A stretch of 46,953 bases of DNA from Oscillospiraceae bacterium. Lineage in GTDB: Bacteria; Bacillota; Clostridia; Oscillospirales; Ruminococcaceae. Of the stretch, positions 16,601-25,641 are shown one piece after another; the stretch's first letter is position 1, and every line of letters starts with the position of its first letter. A model generated the notes under the pieces. It saw nothing but the letters and a program-made list of their open reading frames with translations, did not search any database and was not told where the DNA came from. A program made the translations under genes and the position numbers. The stretch lies in NCBI GenBank assembly GCA_020024215.1, contig JAHHUC010000007.1, positions 1-46,953 of the forward strand, read 5' to 3'.

Positions 16601-17428
16601 GGAGGCCGTCCCTTGGACATTGTTCTTAATCCCTTGGGCGTTCCTTCTCGTATGAACATCGGACAGGTTCTTGAGGTTCATTTGGGAAGAGCAGCACAGG
16701 AATTGGGCTTTAAGGTTATGACACCTGTTTTTGATGGTGCTAAAGAATCTGATATAAGAGACGCCTTAAGAGAAGCCGGGCTGCGTGAGGATGGCAAGAC
16801 AATTCTTTATGATGGCAGAACAGGTGAGCAGTTTGATAATCCTGTAACAGTGGGAATTATGTATTACCTCAAGCTTCATCACCTTGTTGATGATAAAATC
16901 CATGCCCGTTCCACAGGACCTTACTCTTTGGTAACTCAGCAGCCGTTGGGCGGTAAGGCTCAGTTCGGCGGTCAGAGATTCGGTGAGATGGAGGTTTGGG
17001 CCTTGGAGGCATACGGTGCAGCCTATACTCTTCAGGAAATTCTTACTGTCAAGTCCGACGATGTTGTGGGAAGAGTAAAGACATTCGAGTCCATTGTAAA
17101 GGGCAAAAATGTTCCTAAGCCCGGCATCCCCGAGTCCTTCAAGGTTCTCATCAAGGAGCTGCAGTCCTTGGCGCTGGATGTGAGAGTTCTGGATAAGGAC
17201 AACAATGAGATTGATCTCAAGCAGAATTTTGATGATGATGACAATATGGGACTTACACCTGTAATTGACGATGATATGTTTACTGCAAAGGCTGATTCTG
17301 AGCAGGAATTCAATGAAAGAGGCTTCAGTGTGGAGCAGGCTCCCGAATTGGATGAGGAGCTTTCTGAATTCAGCGATTTTGGCCTTGATGGTATAAACGA
17401 CGATGACATTTTAGATATGAATGATTAA
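13676..17428 (+). CDS. rpoB: DNA-directed RNA polymerase subunit beta
   Basis: The 1250-aa beta subunit of RNA polymerase. It opens with the Clostridia-like [19 protein letters not shown] and contains the rifampicin-pocket segment ([20 protein letters not shown] then [21 protein letters not shown]) with the residues corresponding to E. coli D516, H526 and S531 unchanged, so no classical rifampicin-resistance substitution is seen at those positions. The [15 protein letters not shown] active-site lysine region and the C-terminal [27 protein letters not shown] clamp motif are intact. An acidic C-terminal tail ([14 protein letters not shown]) follows. The ribosome binding site is modest (GGAGTGAG). 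rplJ-rplL do not precede it here; rpoC follows after 18 nt. Confidence 0.98.
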   Translation: [1250 protein letters not shown]

Positions 17429-17446
17429 TTTACGGAGGGATAGCAG

Positions 17447-20400
17447 TTGGAATTCAATACTTTTGAATCTATAAAGATCGGTTTGGCTTCCCCCGAGCAG
17501 ATTCGCTCATGGTCTTACGGAGAAGTTAAGAAGCCTGAAACTATTAACTACCGTACACTCAAGCCCGAAAGGGATGGTCTTTTCTGTGAGAGGATTTTCG
17601 GACCTACAAAGGACTGGGAATGCTATTGCGGAAGATACAAAAGAATCCGTTATAAGGGAAAGATCTGCGAACGCTGCGGTGTTGAAGTGACCCGCGCCAA
17701 GGTGCGAAGAGAGAGGATGGGCCACATAGAGCTGGCAGCTCCTGTTTCACACATCTGGTATTTCAAGGGAACATCCTCCAGAATGGGACTTTTGCTGAAT
17801 ATGTCCCCCCGTCTTTTGGAAAAAGTTCTTTACTTTGCAGCTTATGTTGTAATCGACCCAAAGAAAACAAATCTTAAAAAATATTCTCTTCTTTCCGAGA
17901 AAGAGTACAACGAGTATCGTGAGGCTTATGGAGATGACTTCGATGCAGGAATGGGTGCAGAAGCAATAAAGAAGCTTTTGCAGGACCTTGATCTTGATGA
18001 GCTTTCTGAGGAGATAAAGGAAGAGCTTAAAAAGGCAAGCGGCCAAAAGAGAGCAAAGCTTTTAAAGCGCATGGAGGTTGTTGAGGCTTTCAGAGCCAGC
18101 GGAAATAAGCCGGAATGGATGATTTTGGATACAATTTCAGTCATTCCTCCGGAATTGCGTCCAATGGTTCAGTTAGATGGCGGAAGATTTGCAACAAGCG
18201 ACCTTAACGATTTATACAGACGTGTTATAAACAGAAACAATCGTCTCAAAAAGCTTCTTGAGCTGAGAGCGCCTGATATAATCGTGCGGAATGAAAAGAG
18301 AATGCTTCAGGAGGCTGTCGATGCTCTTATTGATAACGGCAGAAGGGGCAGACCTGTCACAGGACCTAACAATCGCCCCTTGAAGTCTCTTTCTGATATG
18401 CTCAAGGGCAAGCAGGGAAGATTCAGACAAAACCTTTTGGGCAAGAGAGTTGACTACTCCGGCCGTTCGGTTATAGTTGTAGGCCCCGAGCTTAAAATGT
18501 ATCAGTGCGGTCTTCCTAAGGAGATGGCTTTAGAGCTTTTCAAGCCGTTTGTAATGAAGAGACTGGTAGATCAGAAGGTGGCTACCAACATTAAAAATGC
18601 AAGAAAGATGGTGGAGAGAGGACAGCTCAAGGAGGTTTGGGATGCGCTTGAAATTGTGATCAAGGATCATCCTGTGCTTCTCAACCGTGCGCCTACACTT
18701 CACCGCTTGGGAATTCAGGCATTTGAGCCTGTGCTTGTAGAGGGTAAAGCTCTCAAGCTTCACCCATTGGCCTGCACCGCTTATAATGCTGACTTTGACG
18801 GCGACCAGATGGCGGTTCACCTTCCTCTTTCTGCTGAGGCGCAGGCAGAAGCAAGATTCCTGATGCTTGCTGCAAACAATCTCTTAAAGCCCTCAGACGG
18901 AAGACCTGTAACAGTGCCTACACAGGACATGGTTCTGGGCTCTTACTACCTTACAATGGTCAGGGAGAATGAGAAGGGAGCAGGCAACTGCTATAAGGAT
19001 TTCAACGAGGCGCTGATGTCCTATGATGCAAAATGCGTAGGGCTTCATGCTCCTATAAAGGTTCGCCACACAATCACATGGAATGGCGAAGAATATACAA
19101 GGCTCATAGAGACAACAGTGGGAAGGATTATATTCAACAATCCTATTCCTCAGGATTTGGGATATATAAAGAGGGATTGTCTTGACAATATGTTCCCCTT
19201 GGAGGTTTCCTTCCTTGTAAAGAAGAAGCAGCTTGCTGACATCATCGACCGCTGCATAAGAAAGCACGGAACAACAAAGACCTCTGAGGTTTTGGATAAG
19301 GTCAAGGCTCAGGGCTATAAGTATTCCACATTGAGCGGAATTACGGTTGCAGTCTGCGACGCTGTTATTCCTCAGGAAAAGGCAGACCTTCTCAAGGAAG
19401 CCGAGGATAAGATAGAGGATATAAGAAGAAGATATAACCGTGGATTTATTTCTGACGAAATCCGCTATGAAAAGGTTGTAAAGACCTGGAATGAAACAAC
19501 ATCCAAGGTTAAGGATGCGCTTCAGGCCTGCTTTACTGAGGATAACCCCATATTCATGATGGCTGATTCCGGAGCCCGTGGCTCTATGGACCAGATCGGA
19601 CAGCTTGCCGGAATGAGAGGACTTATTGCCAACACATCCGGACGTGCGATAGAATTGCCCATCAAGGCGAACTACCGTGAGGGCCTGACAGTGCTTGAAT
19701 ACTTCAACTCTGCAAGAGGTGCCAGAAAAGGTCTTGCTGATACAGCATTAAGAACAGCGGACTCCGGCTATTTAACACGCCGTCTTGTAGACGTTTCTCA
19801 GGATGTTATCATCCGTGAGGATGATTGCGGAACACATGATGGAATTATGGCTGTTCCGATCATTGATTCAGGAAGAACCATTGAAAGCCTGAAGGAAAGA
19901 CTTGTGGGAAGATATCTTGCTGATAATCTTTATGACAAGGAGACAGGCGAGCTTATAATGGGCACAGACAGCATGATAACTGTTGAGGATGCCGAAAAGA
20001 TAGTAGAGGCCGGATATGAGCAGGTTAAGATAAGATCCATTCTGACCTGCCGCTCCAAGGATGGTGTATGCGCAAGATGCTATGGTGCAAACCTGGCAAA
20101 CGGCCAGCCTGTGGGAATAGGTGAAGCAGTTGGAATAATTGCGGCACAATCTATCGGTGAACCCGGTACACAGCTTACAATGAGAACATTCCACACCGGC
20201 GGTATTGCCTCTGCTGCGGATATTACACAAGGTCTTCCCAGAGTTGAGGAGCTGTTTGAGGCAAGAAAGCCCAAAAACGCAGCAATCATCAGCCATCTTT
20301 CCGGCGTTGTTTCTTATGAAAAGGACGATAAGGGCAGCGAAATGGTGGTTGTAACTGATGGCAGCGGCGAGCAATTCAGAAAACAGGTCATCTATGGTTC

Positions 20401-20989
20401 CACCAGAAACTACGAAGAAGGCGACTATGTATCAAAGGGAGATTTCCTCACAGAGGGCTCAGCAGAGCCTGCCGAGGTGCTTGAGGTCAGCGGAGAAAAC
20501 GCAGTTCAGGATTACCTTATCAAGGAAGTTCAGAGGGTGTACAGAAATCAGGGTGTTGATATCAACGACAAGCACATTGAGGTTATTGTCCGCCAGATGA
20601 TGAGAAAGGTAAAAATTGACGAATCCGGAGATACGGACTTTATTCCCGGAATGCAGGAAGACAAGACGCATTTCTTAAAGGTGAACGAGGATATGGCAAA
20701 GCAGGCTAAGGAAGAGGGAAGGGAGTTTACACCCGCCACCTCAATCCCAACACTTTTGGGAATTACCAAGGCTTCTTTAGTAACAGAATCCTTTATGTCA
20801 GCTGCATCTTTCCAGGAGACAACAAGAGTTCTTACCGAAGCGGCTATAAAGGGCAAGGTTGACCCGCTGCTGGGACTTAAAGAAAATGTAATCATCGGTA
20901 AGCTTGTACCTGCCGGAACAGGCACTGTTGAATATGATTCCATAGTTGTTGATGACAGTCCCTCCTATTTAGTGGAAAATCCCAACTAA
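17447..20989 (+). CDS. rpoC: DNA-directed RNA polymerase subunit beta'
   Basis: The 1180-aa beta' subunit. Seen: the N-terminal zinc site (Cys59, Cys61, Cys74, Cys77 in CYCGRYKRI...CERCGVEV); the catalytic Mg triad NADFDGDQMAVH (Asp449, Asp451, Asp453); the bridge helix and trigger loop region (GLADTALRTADSGYLTRRLVD); the second zinc cluster (CGTHDGI..., CRSKDGVCARCYG); and QSIGEPGTQLTMRTFHTGG. Start is TTG at 17447 with GGAGGG 7 nt upstream, giving the expected MEFNTFESIKIGLASPEQI start. It forms one operon with rpoB. There is no large lineage insertion, and the length is usual for Firmicutes. Confidence 0.98.
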   Translation: MEFNTFESIKIGLASPEQIRSWSYGEVKKPETINYRTLKPERDGLFCERIFGPTKDWECYCGRYKRIRYKGKICERCGVEVTRAKVRRERMGHIELAAPVSHIWYFKGTSSRMGLLLNMSPRLLEKVLYFAAYVVIDPKKTNLKKYSLLSEKEYNEYREAYGDDFDAGMGAEAIKKLLQDLDLDELSEEIKEELKKASGQKRAKLLKRMEVVEAFRASGNKPEWMILDTISVIPPELRPMVQLDGGRFATSDLNDLYRRVINRNNRLKKLLELRAPDIIVRNEKRMLQEAVDALIDNGRRGRPVTGPNNRPLKSLSDMLKGKQGRFRQNLLGKRVDYSGRSVIVVGPELKMYQCGLPKEMALELFKPFVMKRLVDQKVATNIKNARKMVERGQLKEVWDALEIVIKDHPVLLNRAPTLHRLGIQAFEPVLVEGKALKLHPLACTAYNADFDGDQMAVHLPLSAEAQAEARFLMLAANNLLKPSDGRPVTVPTQDMVLGSYYLTMVRENEKGAGNCYKDFNEALMSYDAKCVGLHAPIKVRHTITWNGEEYTRLIETTVGRIIFNNPIPQDLGYIKRDCLDNMFPLEVSFLVKKKQLADIIDRCIRKHGTTKTSEVLDKVKAQGYKYSTLSGITVAVCDAVIPQEKADLLKEAEDKIEDIRRRYNRGFISDEIRYEKVVKTWNETTSKVKDALQACFTEDNPIFMMADSGARGSMDQIGQLAGMRGLIANTSGRAIELPIKANYREGLTVLEYFNSARGARKGLADTALRTADSGYLTRRLVDVSQDVIIREDDCGTHDGIMAVPIIDSGRTIESLKERLVGRYLADNLYDKETGELIMGTDSMITVEDAEKIVEAGYEQVKIRSILTCRSKDGVCARCYGANLANGQPVGIGEAVGIIAAQSIGEPGTQLTMRTFHTGGIASAADITQGLPRVEELFEARKPKNAAIISHLSGVVSYEKDDKGSEMVVVTDGSGEQFRKQVIYGSTRNYEEGDYVSKGDFLTEGSAEPAEVLEVSGENAVQDYLIKEVQRVYRNQGVDINDKHIEVIVRQMMRKVKIDESGDTDFIPGMQEDKTHFLKVNEDMAKQAKEEGREFTPATSIPTLLGITKASLVTESFMSAASFQETTRVLTEAAIKGKVDPLLGLKENVIIGKLVPAGTGTVEYDSIVVDDSPSYLVENPN

Positions 20990-21024
20990 TTCGTATCTTT
21001 TTACAAAAAAAGCAAAAATAATTG

Positions 21025-21053
21025 TTGACAATATCACTCAAAGGTGATAGTAT
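21025..21053 (+). promoter_or_regulatory. Sigma-A promoter of the rpsL-rpsG-fusA operon
   Basis: -35 TTGACA (21025-21030), 17-nt spacer, -10 TAGTAT (21048-21053). A 6-bp inverted repeat TATCAC...GTGATA covers the spacer and reaches the -10, which could be an operator or chance. Confidence 0.7.
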
Positions 21054-21061
21054 TACAAATT

Positions 21062-21110
21062 GAGTGGTGTCACTCGTTTTCTAAGAGAGGTTCAGGTCAC
21101 TGAGCCTCTT
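21062..21110 (+). promoter_or_regulatory. Structured 5' leader of the str operon
   Basis: Two hairpins lie right after the predicted start site: GAGTG-gtgt-CACTC (21062-21075) and a 10-bp stem AGAGGTTCAG (21086-21095) with CTGAGCCTCT (21100-21109), GTCA loop, one G-U. The second is followed by only a few T residues and lies 40 nt before rpsL. It may be an attenuator or a ribosomal-protein binding site; no known family recognised. Confidence 0.5.
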
Positions 21111-21149
21111 TGGAAATAAATAAATATAAGAGAAAGGAGATAAACTTAA

Positions 21150-21575
21150 ATGCCAACCTTTAACCAGTTAGTAAGAAAGGGCAGAGAAGAAGTTGAGAAG
21201 AAATCCACAGCTCCTGCGCTTCTTAAAGGATGGAACTCTTTAAAGCGTTCTGCCATCAGCCAGAATTCTCCCCAAAAGCGTGGAGTTTGCACAGCTATCA
21301 GAACAGCTACACCTAAGAAGCCTAACTCTGCATTGAGAAAGATCGCAAGAGTTCGTCTTTCCAACGGAATTGAAGCAACTGCTTATATCCCCGGTATTGG
21401 CCACAATCTTCAGGAGCACTCGGTTGTTCTTATTCGTGGCGGACGTGTTAAGGACCTCCCCGGTGTTCGTTATCACATCATCAGAGGTACACTTGATACT
21501 CAGGGCGTAGCTAAGCGTATGCAGGCTCGCTCCAAGTACGGTGCGAAGAGACCTAAGGCCGGTGCTGCGAAGTAA
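21150..21575 (+). CDS. rpsL: 30S ribosomal protein S12
   Basis: A 141-aa S12, a decoding-centre protein. The body is canonical (SPQKRGVCT, TPKKPNSALRKIARVRL, GIGHNLQEHSVVLIRGGRVKDLPGVRYH). The two lysines of TPKKPNS (residues 56-57), where streptomycin-resistance mutations arise, are unchanged. A segment of about 16 residues around LLKGWNSLKRSAISQN is inserted relative to the short E. coli form, a known feature of S12 in many Clostridia. AGAAAGGAG lies before the ATG. First gene of the str-type operon. Confidence 0.97.
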   Translation: MPTFNQLVRKGREEVEKKSTAPALLKGWNSLKRSAISQNSPQKRGVCTAIRTATPKKPNSALRKIARVRLSNGIEATAYIPGIGHNLQEHSVVLIRGGRVKDLPGVRYHIIRGTLDTQGVAKRMQARSKYGAKRPKAGAAK

Positions 21576-21706
21576 TTAAAGGTTTTAAAGAGGCTACATT
21601 TTGTAGTGGCATGGTTTATCTTTTGATAAATGCCTCTGCATAAGGCCCGCGAAACTTTATATTTCGAGTACCAATGATTTCATTAATTATGAAGGAGGGA
21701 AGAGAA

Positions 21707-22177
21707 GTGCCAAGAAGAGGTAATATTGTCAAGCGTGATGTTTTACCCGATCCTCTGTACGGATCCAAAATGGTCACAAGACTCATCAACAACATCATGT
21801 ATGACGGAAAAAAAGGCGTAGCGCAGAAGATTGTCTACGGCGCATTTGATATTGTAAAGGAAAAGACAGGAAAGGAGCCTCTTGAAGCTTTTGATGAAGC
21901 TTTAGAGAATATCATGCCTGTTTTAGAGGTAAAGGCTCGTCGTGTCGGCGGTGCAACATACCAGGTTCCTATGGAGGTTAGACCTGCAAGAAGACAGACT
22001 TTAGGCTTGAGATGGTTGACAACCTACTCCAGAAATCGTTCTGAGAGAACAATGCAGGAGAGACTTGCCGGAGAGATCATGGATGCCATGAAGTCCACCG
22101 GCGGTGCATGCAAGAAGCGCGAAGACACTCACAAGATGGCTGAAGCCAACAAGGCTTTTGCACATTTCAGATGGTAG
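21707..22177 (+). CDS. rpsG: 30S ribosomal protein S7
   Basis: S7 of 156 aa, exactly the usual length, when started at GTG 21707 (PRRGNIVKRDVLPDPLYGSK), which has AGGAGGGA 6 nt upstream. The longer in-frame start at 21674 would add 11 non-homologous residues. S7 nucleates 30S head assembly. The 131-nt gap after rpsL contains a bulged hairpin (GGCA/TGCC and TTTATC/GATAAA, 21608-21635). In E. coli S7 represses translation through the rpsL-rpsG intergenic region; whether this one does is unknown. Confidence 0.97.
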   Translation: MPRRGNIVKRDVLPDPLYGSKMVTRLINNIMYDGKKGVAQKIVYGAFDIVKEKTGKEPLEAFDEALENIMPVLEVKARRVGGATYQVPMEVRPARRQTLGLRWLTTYSRNRSERTMQERLAGEIMDAMKSTGGACKKREDTHKMAEANKAFAHFRW

Positions 22178-22205
22178 TCTTTGTTATTTAGTTTAGGAGG
22201 ATATT

Positions 22206-24284
22206 ATGCCAAGAGATGTCTCGCTTGAAATGACCAGAAACATCGGCATTATGGCGCATATCGACGCAGGCAAGACAACAACAACTGAGCGTATTTTGTT
22301 CTACACCGGTGTTAATCACAAAATCGGTGAGACACATGATGGTTCTGCAACAATGGACTGGATGGCTCAGGAGCAGGAGAGAGGTATCACAATTACCTCT
22401 GCTGCTACAACTTGTCACTGGAAAGAGCACAGAATCAACATCATTGATACCCCCGGACACGTTGACTTCACAGTTGAGGTTGAGCGTTCTTTGAGAGTAT
22501 TGGATGGTTCTGTTACAGTTCTTTGCGCCAAGGGCGGTGTTGAGCCTCAGTCTGAAACCGTTTGGCGTCAGGCTGATAAATATAAGGTTCCCAGAATGGC
22601 TTATGTAAATAAGATGGATATAATGGGTGCTGATTTCTTTAATGTTGTAAAGATGATGCACGATCGTCTCAAGTGCAATGCCGTTCCTGTTCAGATTCCC
22701 ATTGGAGCTGAGCAGTTCTTTAAAGGACTTGTAGACCTTCTTGAAATGAAGGCTTATGTGTATTATGATGATAAGGGCACTGATATTCGTGTAGAGGAAA
22801 TTCCCGAGGAAGTCAAGGAAGTTGCCGAGGAATATCACAGCAAGCTTATCGAATCTGTGGCTGAGCTTGATGAGGAGCTGATGGAAAAATACCTTGCTGA
22901 TGAGGAGATAACCATTGAAGAGCTCAAGAGAGTTATCAGAAAGGCAACAATCGACAACGATATGGTTCCTGTATTCTGCGGCACATCTTATAAGAATAAG
23001 GGTGTTCAGAAGCTTTTGGATGGTATTGTTGATTATATGCCTTCTCCTCTTGATATTCCCCACATCAAGGGAATCAACCCTGAGACAGAACAGGAAGAGG
23101 AGAGACCCTCTTCTGATTCTGAGCCCTTTGCAGCATTGGCATTCAAGATTGCCGTTGACCCGTTTGTTGGTAAGCTGGCATTCTTCAGAGTTTATTCCGG
23201 TGTTGCCAAGGCAGGTGCCACAGTTTACAACTCTGTTAAGGATCAGAATGAAAGATTGGGAAGAATCCTTCAGATGCACGCAAATCACAGACAGGATCTG
23301 GATGAAGTTTATGCCGGTGATATTGCAGCAGCTGTCGGTCTTAAAAATACCACAACAGGTGATACCCTTTGTGATCCCAAGCATCCTATAATTCTTGAGT
23401 CTATGGAGTTCCCCGAGCCTGTTATCAGTGTTGCCATTGAGCCTAAAACAAAGGCAGGTCAGGAGAAGATGGGTATTGCTTTGGCAAAGCTTGCTGAAGA
23501 GGATCCCACATTCAAGACCTATACAGACGAAGAAACCGGACAGACCATCATCGCCGGCATGGGCGAGCTTCACCTTGAGATCATCGTAGACAGACTTCTC
23601 CGTGAGTTCAGGGTTGAGGCAAATGTAGGTAAGCCTCAGGTTGCTTATAAGGAAACCATCAGAAAGCCTGCTGACGTTGATATGAAATATGCGCGTCAGT
23701 CCGGTGGTAAGGGTCAGTACGGTCATGTAAAGATCAAGGTTGAACCCAATGAATCCGGCAAGGGTTATGAGTTTATCAACAGCATTGTCGGCGGTGCTAT
23801 TCCCAAGGAATATATCCCGGCTGTCGATGCAGGTATTCAGGGCGCTATGCAGGCCGGTGTGCTCGCAGGCTATCCTGTTGTTGATGTGAAGGTAACACTT
23901 TATGATGGTTCCTATCATGAGGTCGATTCCTCTGAAATGGCATTCAAGATTGCCGGTTCTATGGCATTCAAGGAAGCTATGAGAAAGGGAGATCCTGCAA
24001 TTTTAGAGCCTATCACAAAGGTTGCAGTTATTGTTCCTGAGGAGTATATGGGCGATGTTATCGGCGATATCAACTCCAGACGTGGTCAGATTCAGGGCAT
24101 GGATGACAGATTCGGTGCAAAGCAGATCGATTGCTATGTTCCTCTTTCTGAAATGTTCGGATATGCAACAGATCTCCGTTCAAAGTCTCAGGGACGCGGT
24201 CAGTATTCTATGGAGCCCTCTCACTATGTAGAGCTTCCTAAGAGTATTGCTGAAAAGATTATCGAGGGAAGAACAAAGAAGTAA
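22206..24284 (+). CDS. fusA: Elongation factor G
   Basis: A 692-aa translocation GTPase. G motifs are intact: AHIDAGKTTTTERILF (P-loop), RGITITSAATT (switch I), DTPGHVDFT (G3), NKMD (G4). Domains II-V follow with typical segments (GELHLEIIVDRLLREF, GGAIPKEYIPAVDAGIQ, RRGQIQGM). AGGAGG stands before the ATG at 22206. Cotranscribed with rpsL-rpsG. The 576-aa open frame on the opposite strand is a codon-usage shadow. Confidence 0.98.
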   Translation: MPRDVSLEMTRNIGIMAHIDAGKTTTTERILFYTGVNHKIGETHDGSATMDWMAQEQERGITITSAATTCHWKEHRINIIDTPGHVDFTVEVERSLRVLDGSVTVLCAKGGVEPQSETVWRQADKYKVPRMAYVNKMDIMGADFFNVVKMMHDRLKCNAVPVQIPIGAEQFFKGLVDLLEMKAYVYYDDKGTDIRVEEIPEEVKEVAEEYHSKLIESVAELDEELMEKYLADEEITIEELKRVIRKATIDNDMVPVFCGTSYKNKGVQKLLDGIVDYMPSPLDIPHIKGINPETEQEEERPSSDSEPFAALAFKIAVDPFVGKLAFFRVYSGVAKAGATVYNSVKDQNERLGRILQMHANHRQDLDEVYAGDIAAAVGLKNTTTGDTLCDPKHPIILESMEFPEPVISVAIEPKTKAGQEKMGIALAKLAEEDPTFKTYTDEETGQTIIAGMGELHLEIIVDRLLREFRVEANVGKPQVAYKETIRKPADVDMKYARQSGGKGQYGHVKIKVEPNESGKGYEFINSIVGGAIPKEYIPAVDAGIQGAMQAGVLAGYPVVDVKVTLYDGSYHEVDSSEMAFKIAGSMAFKEAMRKGDPAILEPITKVAVIVPEEYMGDVIGDINSRRGQIQGMDDRFGAKQIDCYVPLSEMFGYATDLRSKSQGRGQYSMEPSHYVELPKSIAEKIIEGRTKK

Positions 24285-24301
24285 TTTTTTTACCTTTTTT
24301 G

Positions 24302-24330
24302 TTGCAATTCTCTTAATATATTGATACAAT
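24302..24330 (+). promoter_or_regulatory. Sigma-A promoter of tuf
   Basis: -35 TTGCAA (24302-24307), 17-nt spacer, -10 TACAAT (24325-24330), within the 98-nt fusA-tuf gap. It lets tuf be transcribed independently of the str operon. Confidence 0.65.
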
Positions 24331-24382
24331 ATATTTAATTTTAAAATCACTATTTTTCTTTAAAAAAGGGAGGATTTTCACA

Positions 24383-25585
24383 ATGGCAAAGGCAAAATTT
24401 GAAAGAACCAAGCCCCATGTTAACATTGGTACCATTGGCCACGTTGACCATGGTAAGACAACACTTACAGCTGCTATCACAAAGACTCTTTCTTTGAGAG
24501 GCGGCGCTGAGTACTCCGCTTATGATATGATCGATAAGGCTCCTGAAGAGAGAGAGCGTGGAATTACAATCAACACATCTCACGTTGAGTATGAGACAGA
24601 CAATCGTCACTATGCTCACGTTGACTGCCCCGGACATGCTGACTATGTTAAGAACATGATCACCGGTGCTGCTCAGATGGATGGTGCTATCCTCGTTGTT
24701 TCTTCTGCTGACGGCCCCATGCCTCAGACAAGAGAGCACATCCTTCTCGCTCGTCAGGTAGGTGTTCCCAAGATTGTTGTATTTATGAACAAGGTTGACC
24801 AGGTTGACGATCCCGAGCTTCTCGAGTTAGTTGAAATGGAAATCAGAGACCTTCTCAGCGAGTACGAGTTCCCCGGCGATGATACTCCTATCATCAAGGG
24901 TTCTGCTCTTCAGGTTCTTGAGTCCAACTCCAATGACCTCAATGATCCCGTTTACAAGCCCATCTTAGACCTCATGGCTGCTGTTGATGACTACATCCCC
25001 ACACCTGAGAGAAAGGCTGATCAGCCCTTCCTTATGCCTGTTGAGGACGTATTCACAATCACAGGACGTGGTACAGTTGCTACTGGTAGAGTAGAGCGTG
25101 GACAGATCAAGACAGGTGAGGAAGTTGAGATCATCGGTCTTACAGAGGAAAGAAGAAAGACTGTTGTTACAGGTCTTGAAATGTTCAGAAAGACTCTGGA
25201 CTATGCAGAGGCCGGAGACAACGTAGGTGCTCTTCTCCGTGGTATCCAGAGAACAGAAATCGAAAGAGGACAGGTTCTCTGCAAGCCCGGCACAATTCAC
25301 CCCCACACAAAGTTCCGTGGACAGGTTTACGTTCTTAAGCAGTCTGAGGGCGGCCGTCATACACCTTTCTTTGACAATTACAGACCTCAGTTCTATTTCA
25401 GAACAACTGACGTTACAGGTGTTATCTCTCTTCCCGAAGGAACAGAGATGTGCATGCCTGGAGATAACGTAGAGATGGATGTTGAGCTTATCACTCCTAT
25501 CGCTATTGAGCAGGGACTCCGTTTCGCTATCCGTGAAGGCGGAAGAACAGTTGGTTCCGGCGTTGTTATCGCTATCAACGAATAA
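24383..25585 (+). CDS. tuf: Elongation factor Tu
   Basis: EF-Tu of 400 aa, delivering aminoacyl-tRNA to the ribosome. It begins AKAKFERTKPHVNIGTIGHVDHGKTT (P-loop), with DCPGHADYV (G3) and NKVD (G4), and ends GRTVGSGVV. AAGGGAGGA precedes the ATG. It has its own promoter and a strong terminator, consistent with very high expression. Selenocysteine delivery needs the separate factor SelB, which is not in this window. Confidence 0.98.
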   Translation: MAKAKFERTKPHVNIGTIGHVDHGKTTLTAAITKTLSLRGGAEYSAYDMIDKAPEERERGITINTSHVEYETDNRHYAHVDCPGHADYVKNMITGAAQMDGAILVVSSADGPMPQTREHILLARQVGVPKIVVFMNKVDQVDDPELLELVEMEIRDLLSEYEFPGDDTPIIKGSALQVLESNSNDLNDPVYKPILDLMAAVDDYIPTPERKADQPFLMPVEDVFTITGRGTVATGRVERGQIKTGEEVEIIGLTEERRKTVVTGLEMFRKTLDYAEAGDNVGALLRGIQRTEIERGQVLCKPGTIHPHTKFRGQVYVLKQSEGGRHTPFFDNYRPQFYFRTTDVTGVISLPEGTEMCMPGDNVEMDVELITPIAIEQGLRFAIREGGRTVGSGVVIAINE

Positions 25586-25608
25586 TTTAAGCTTATCTTA
25601 AATATTTT

Positions 25609-25641
25609 AGACACTCAGATTTATTTCTGAGTGTCTTTTTG
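25609..25641 (+). terminator. Rho-independent terminator of tuf
   Basis: A perfect 11-bp stem AGACACTCAGA (25609-25619) with TCTGAGTGTCT (25626-25636), 6-nt loop, T-run. Confidence 0.92.

Noticed and set aside
22188..23918. A 576-codon open frame on the minus strand
   Set aside because: It lies entirely antisense to fusA, has no ribosome binding site and its composition (Leu, Ile, Asn, Cys, His rich) is typical of a shadow of a highly biased gene.
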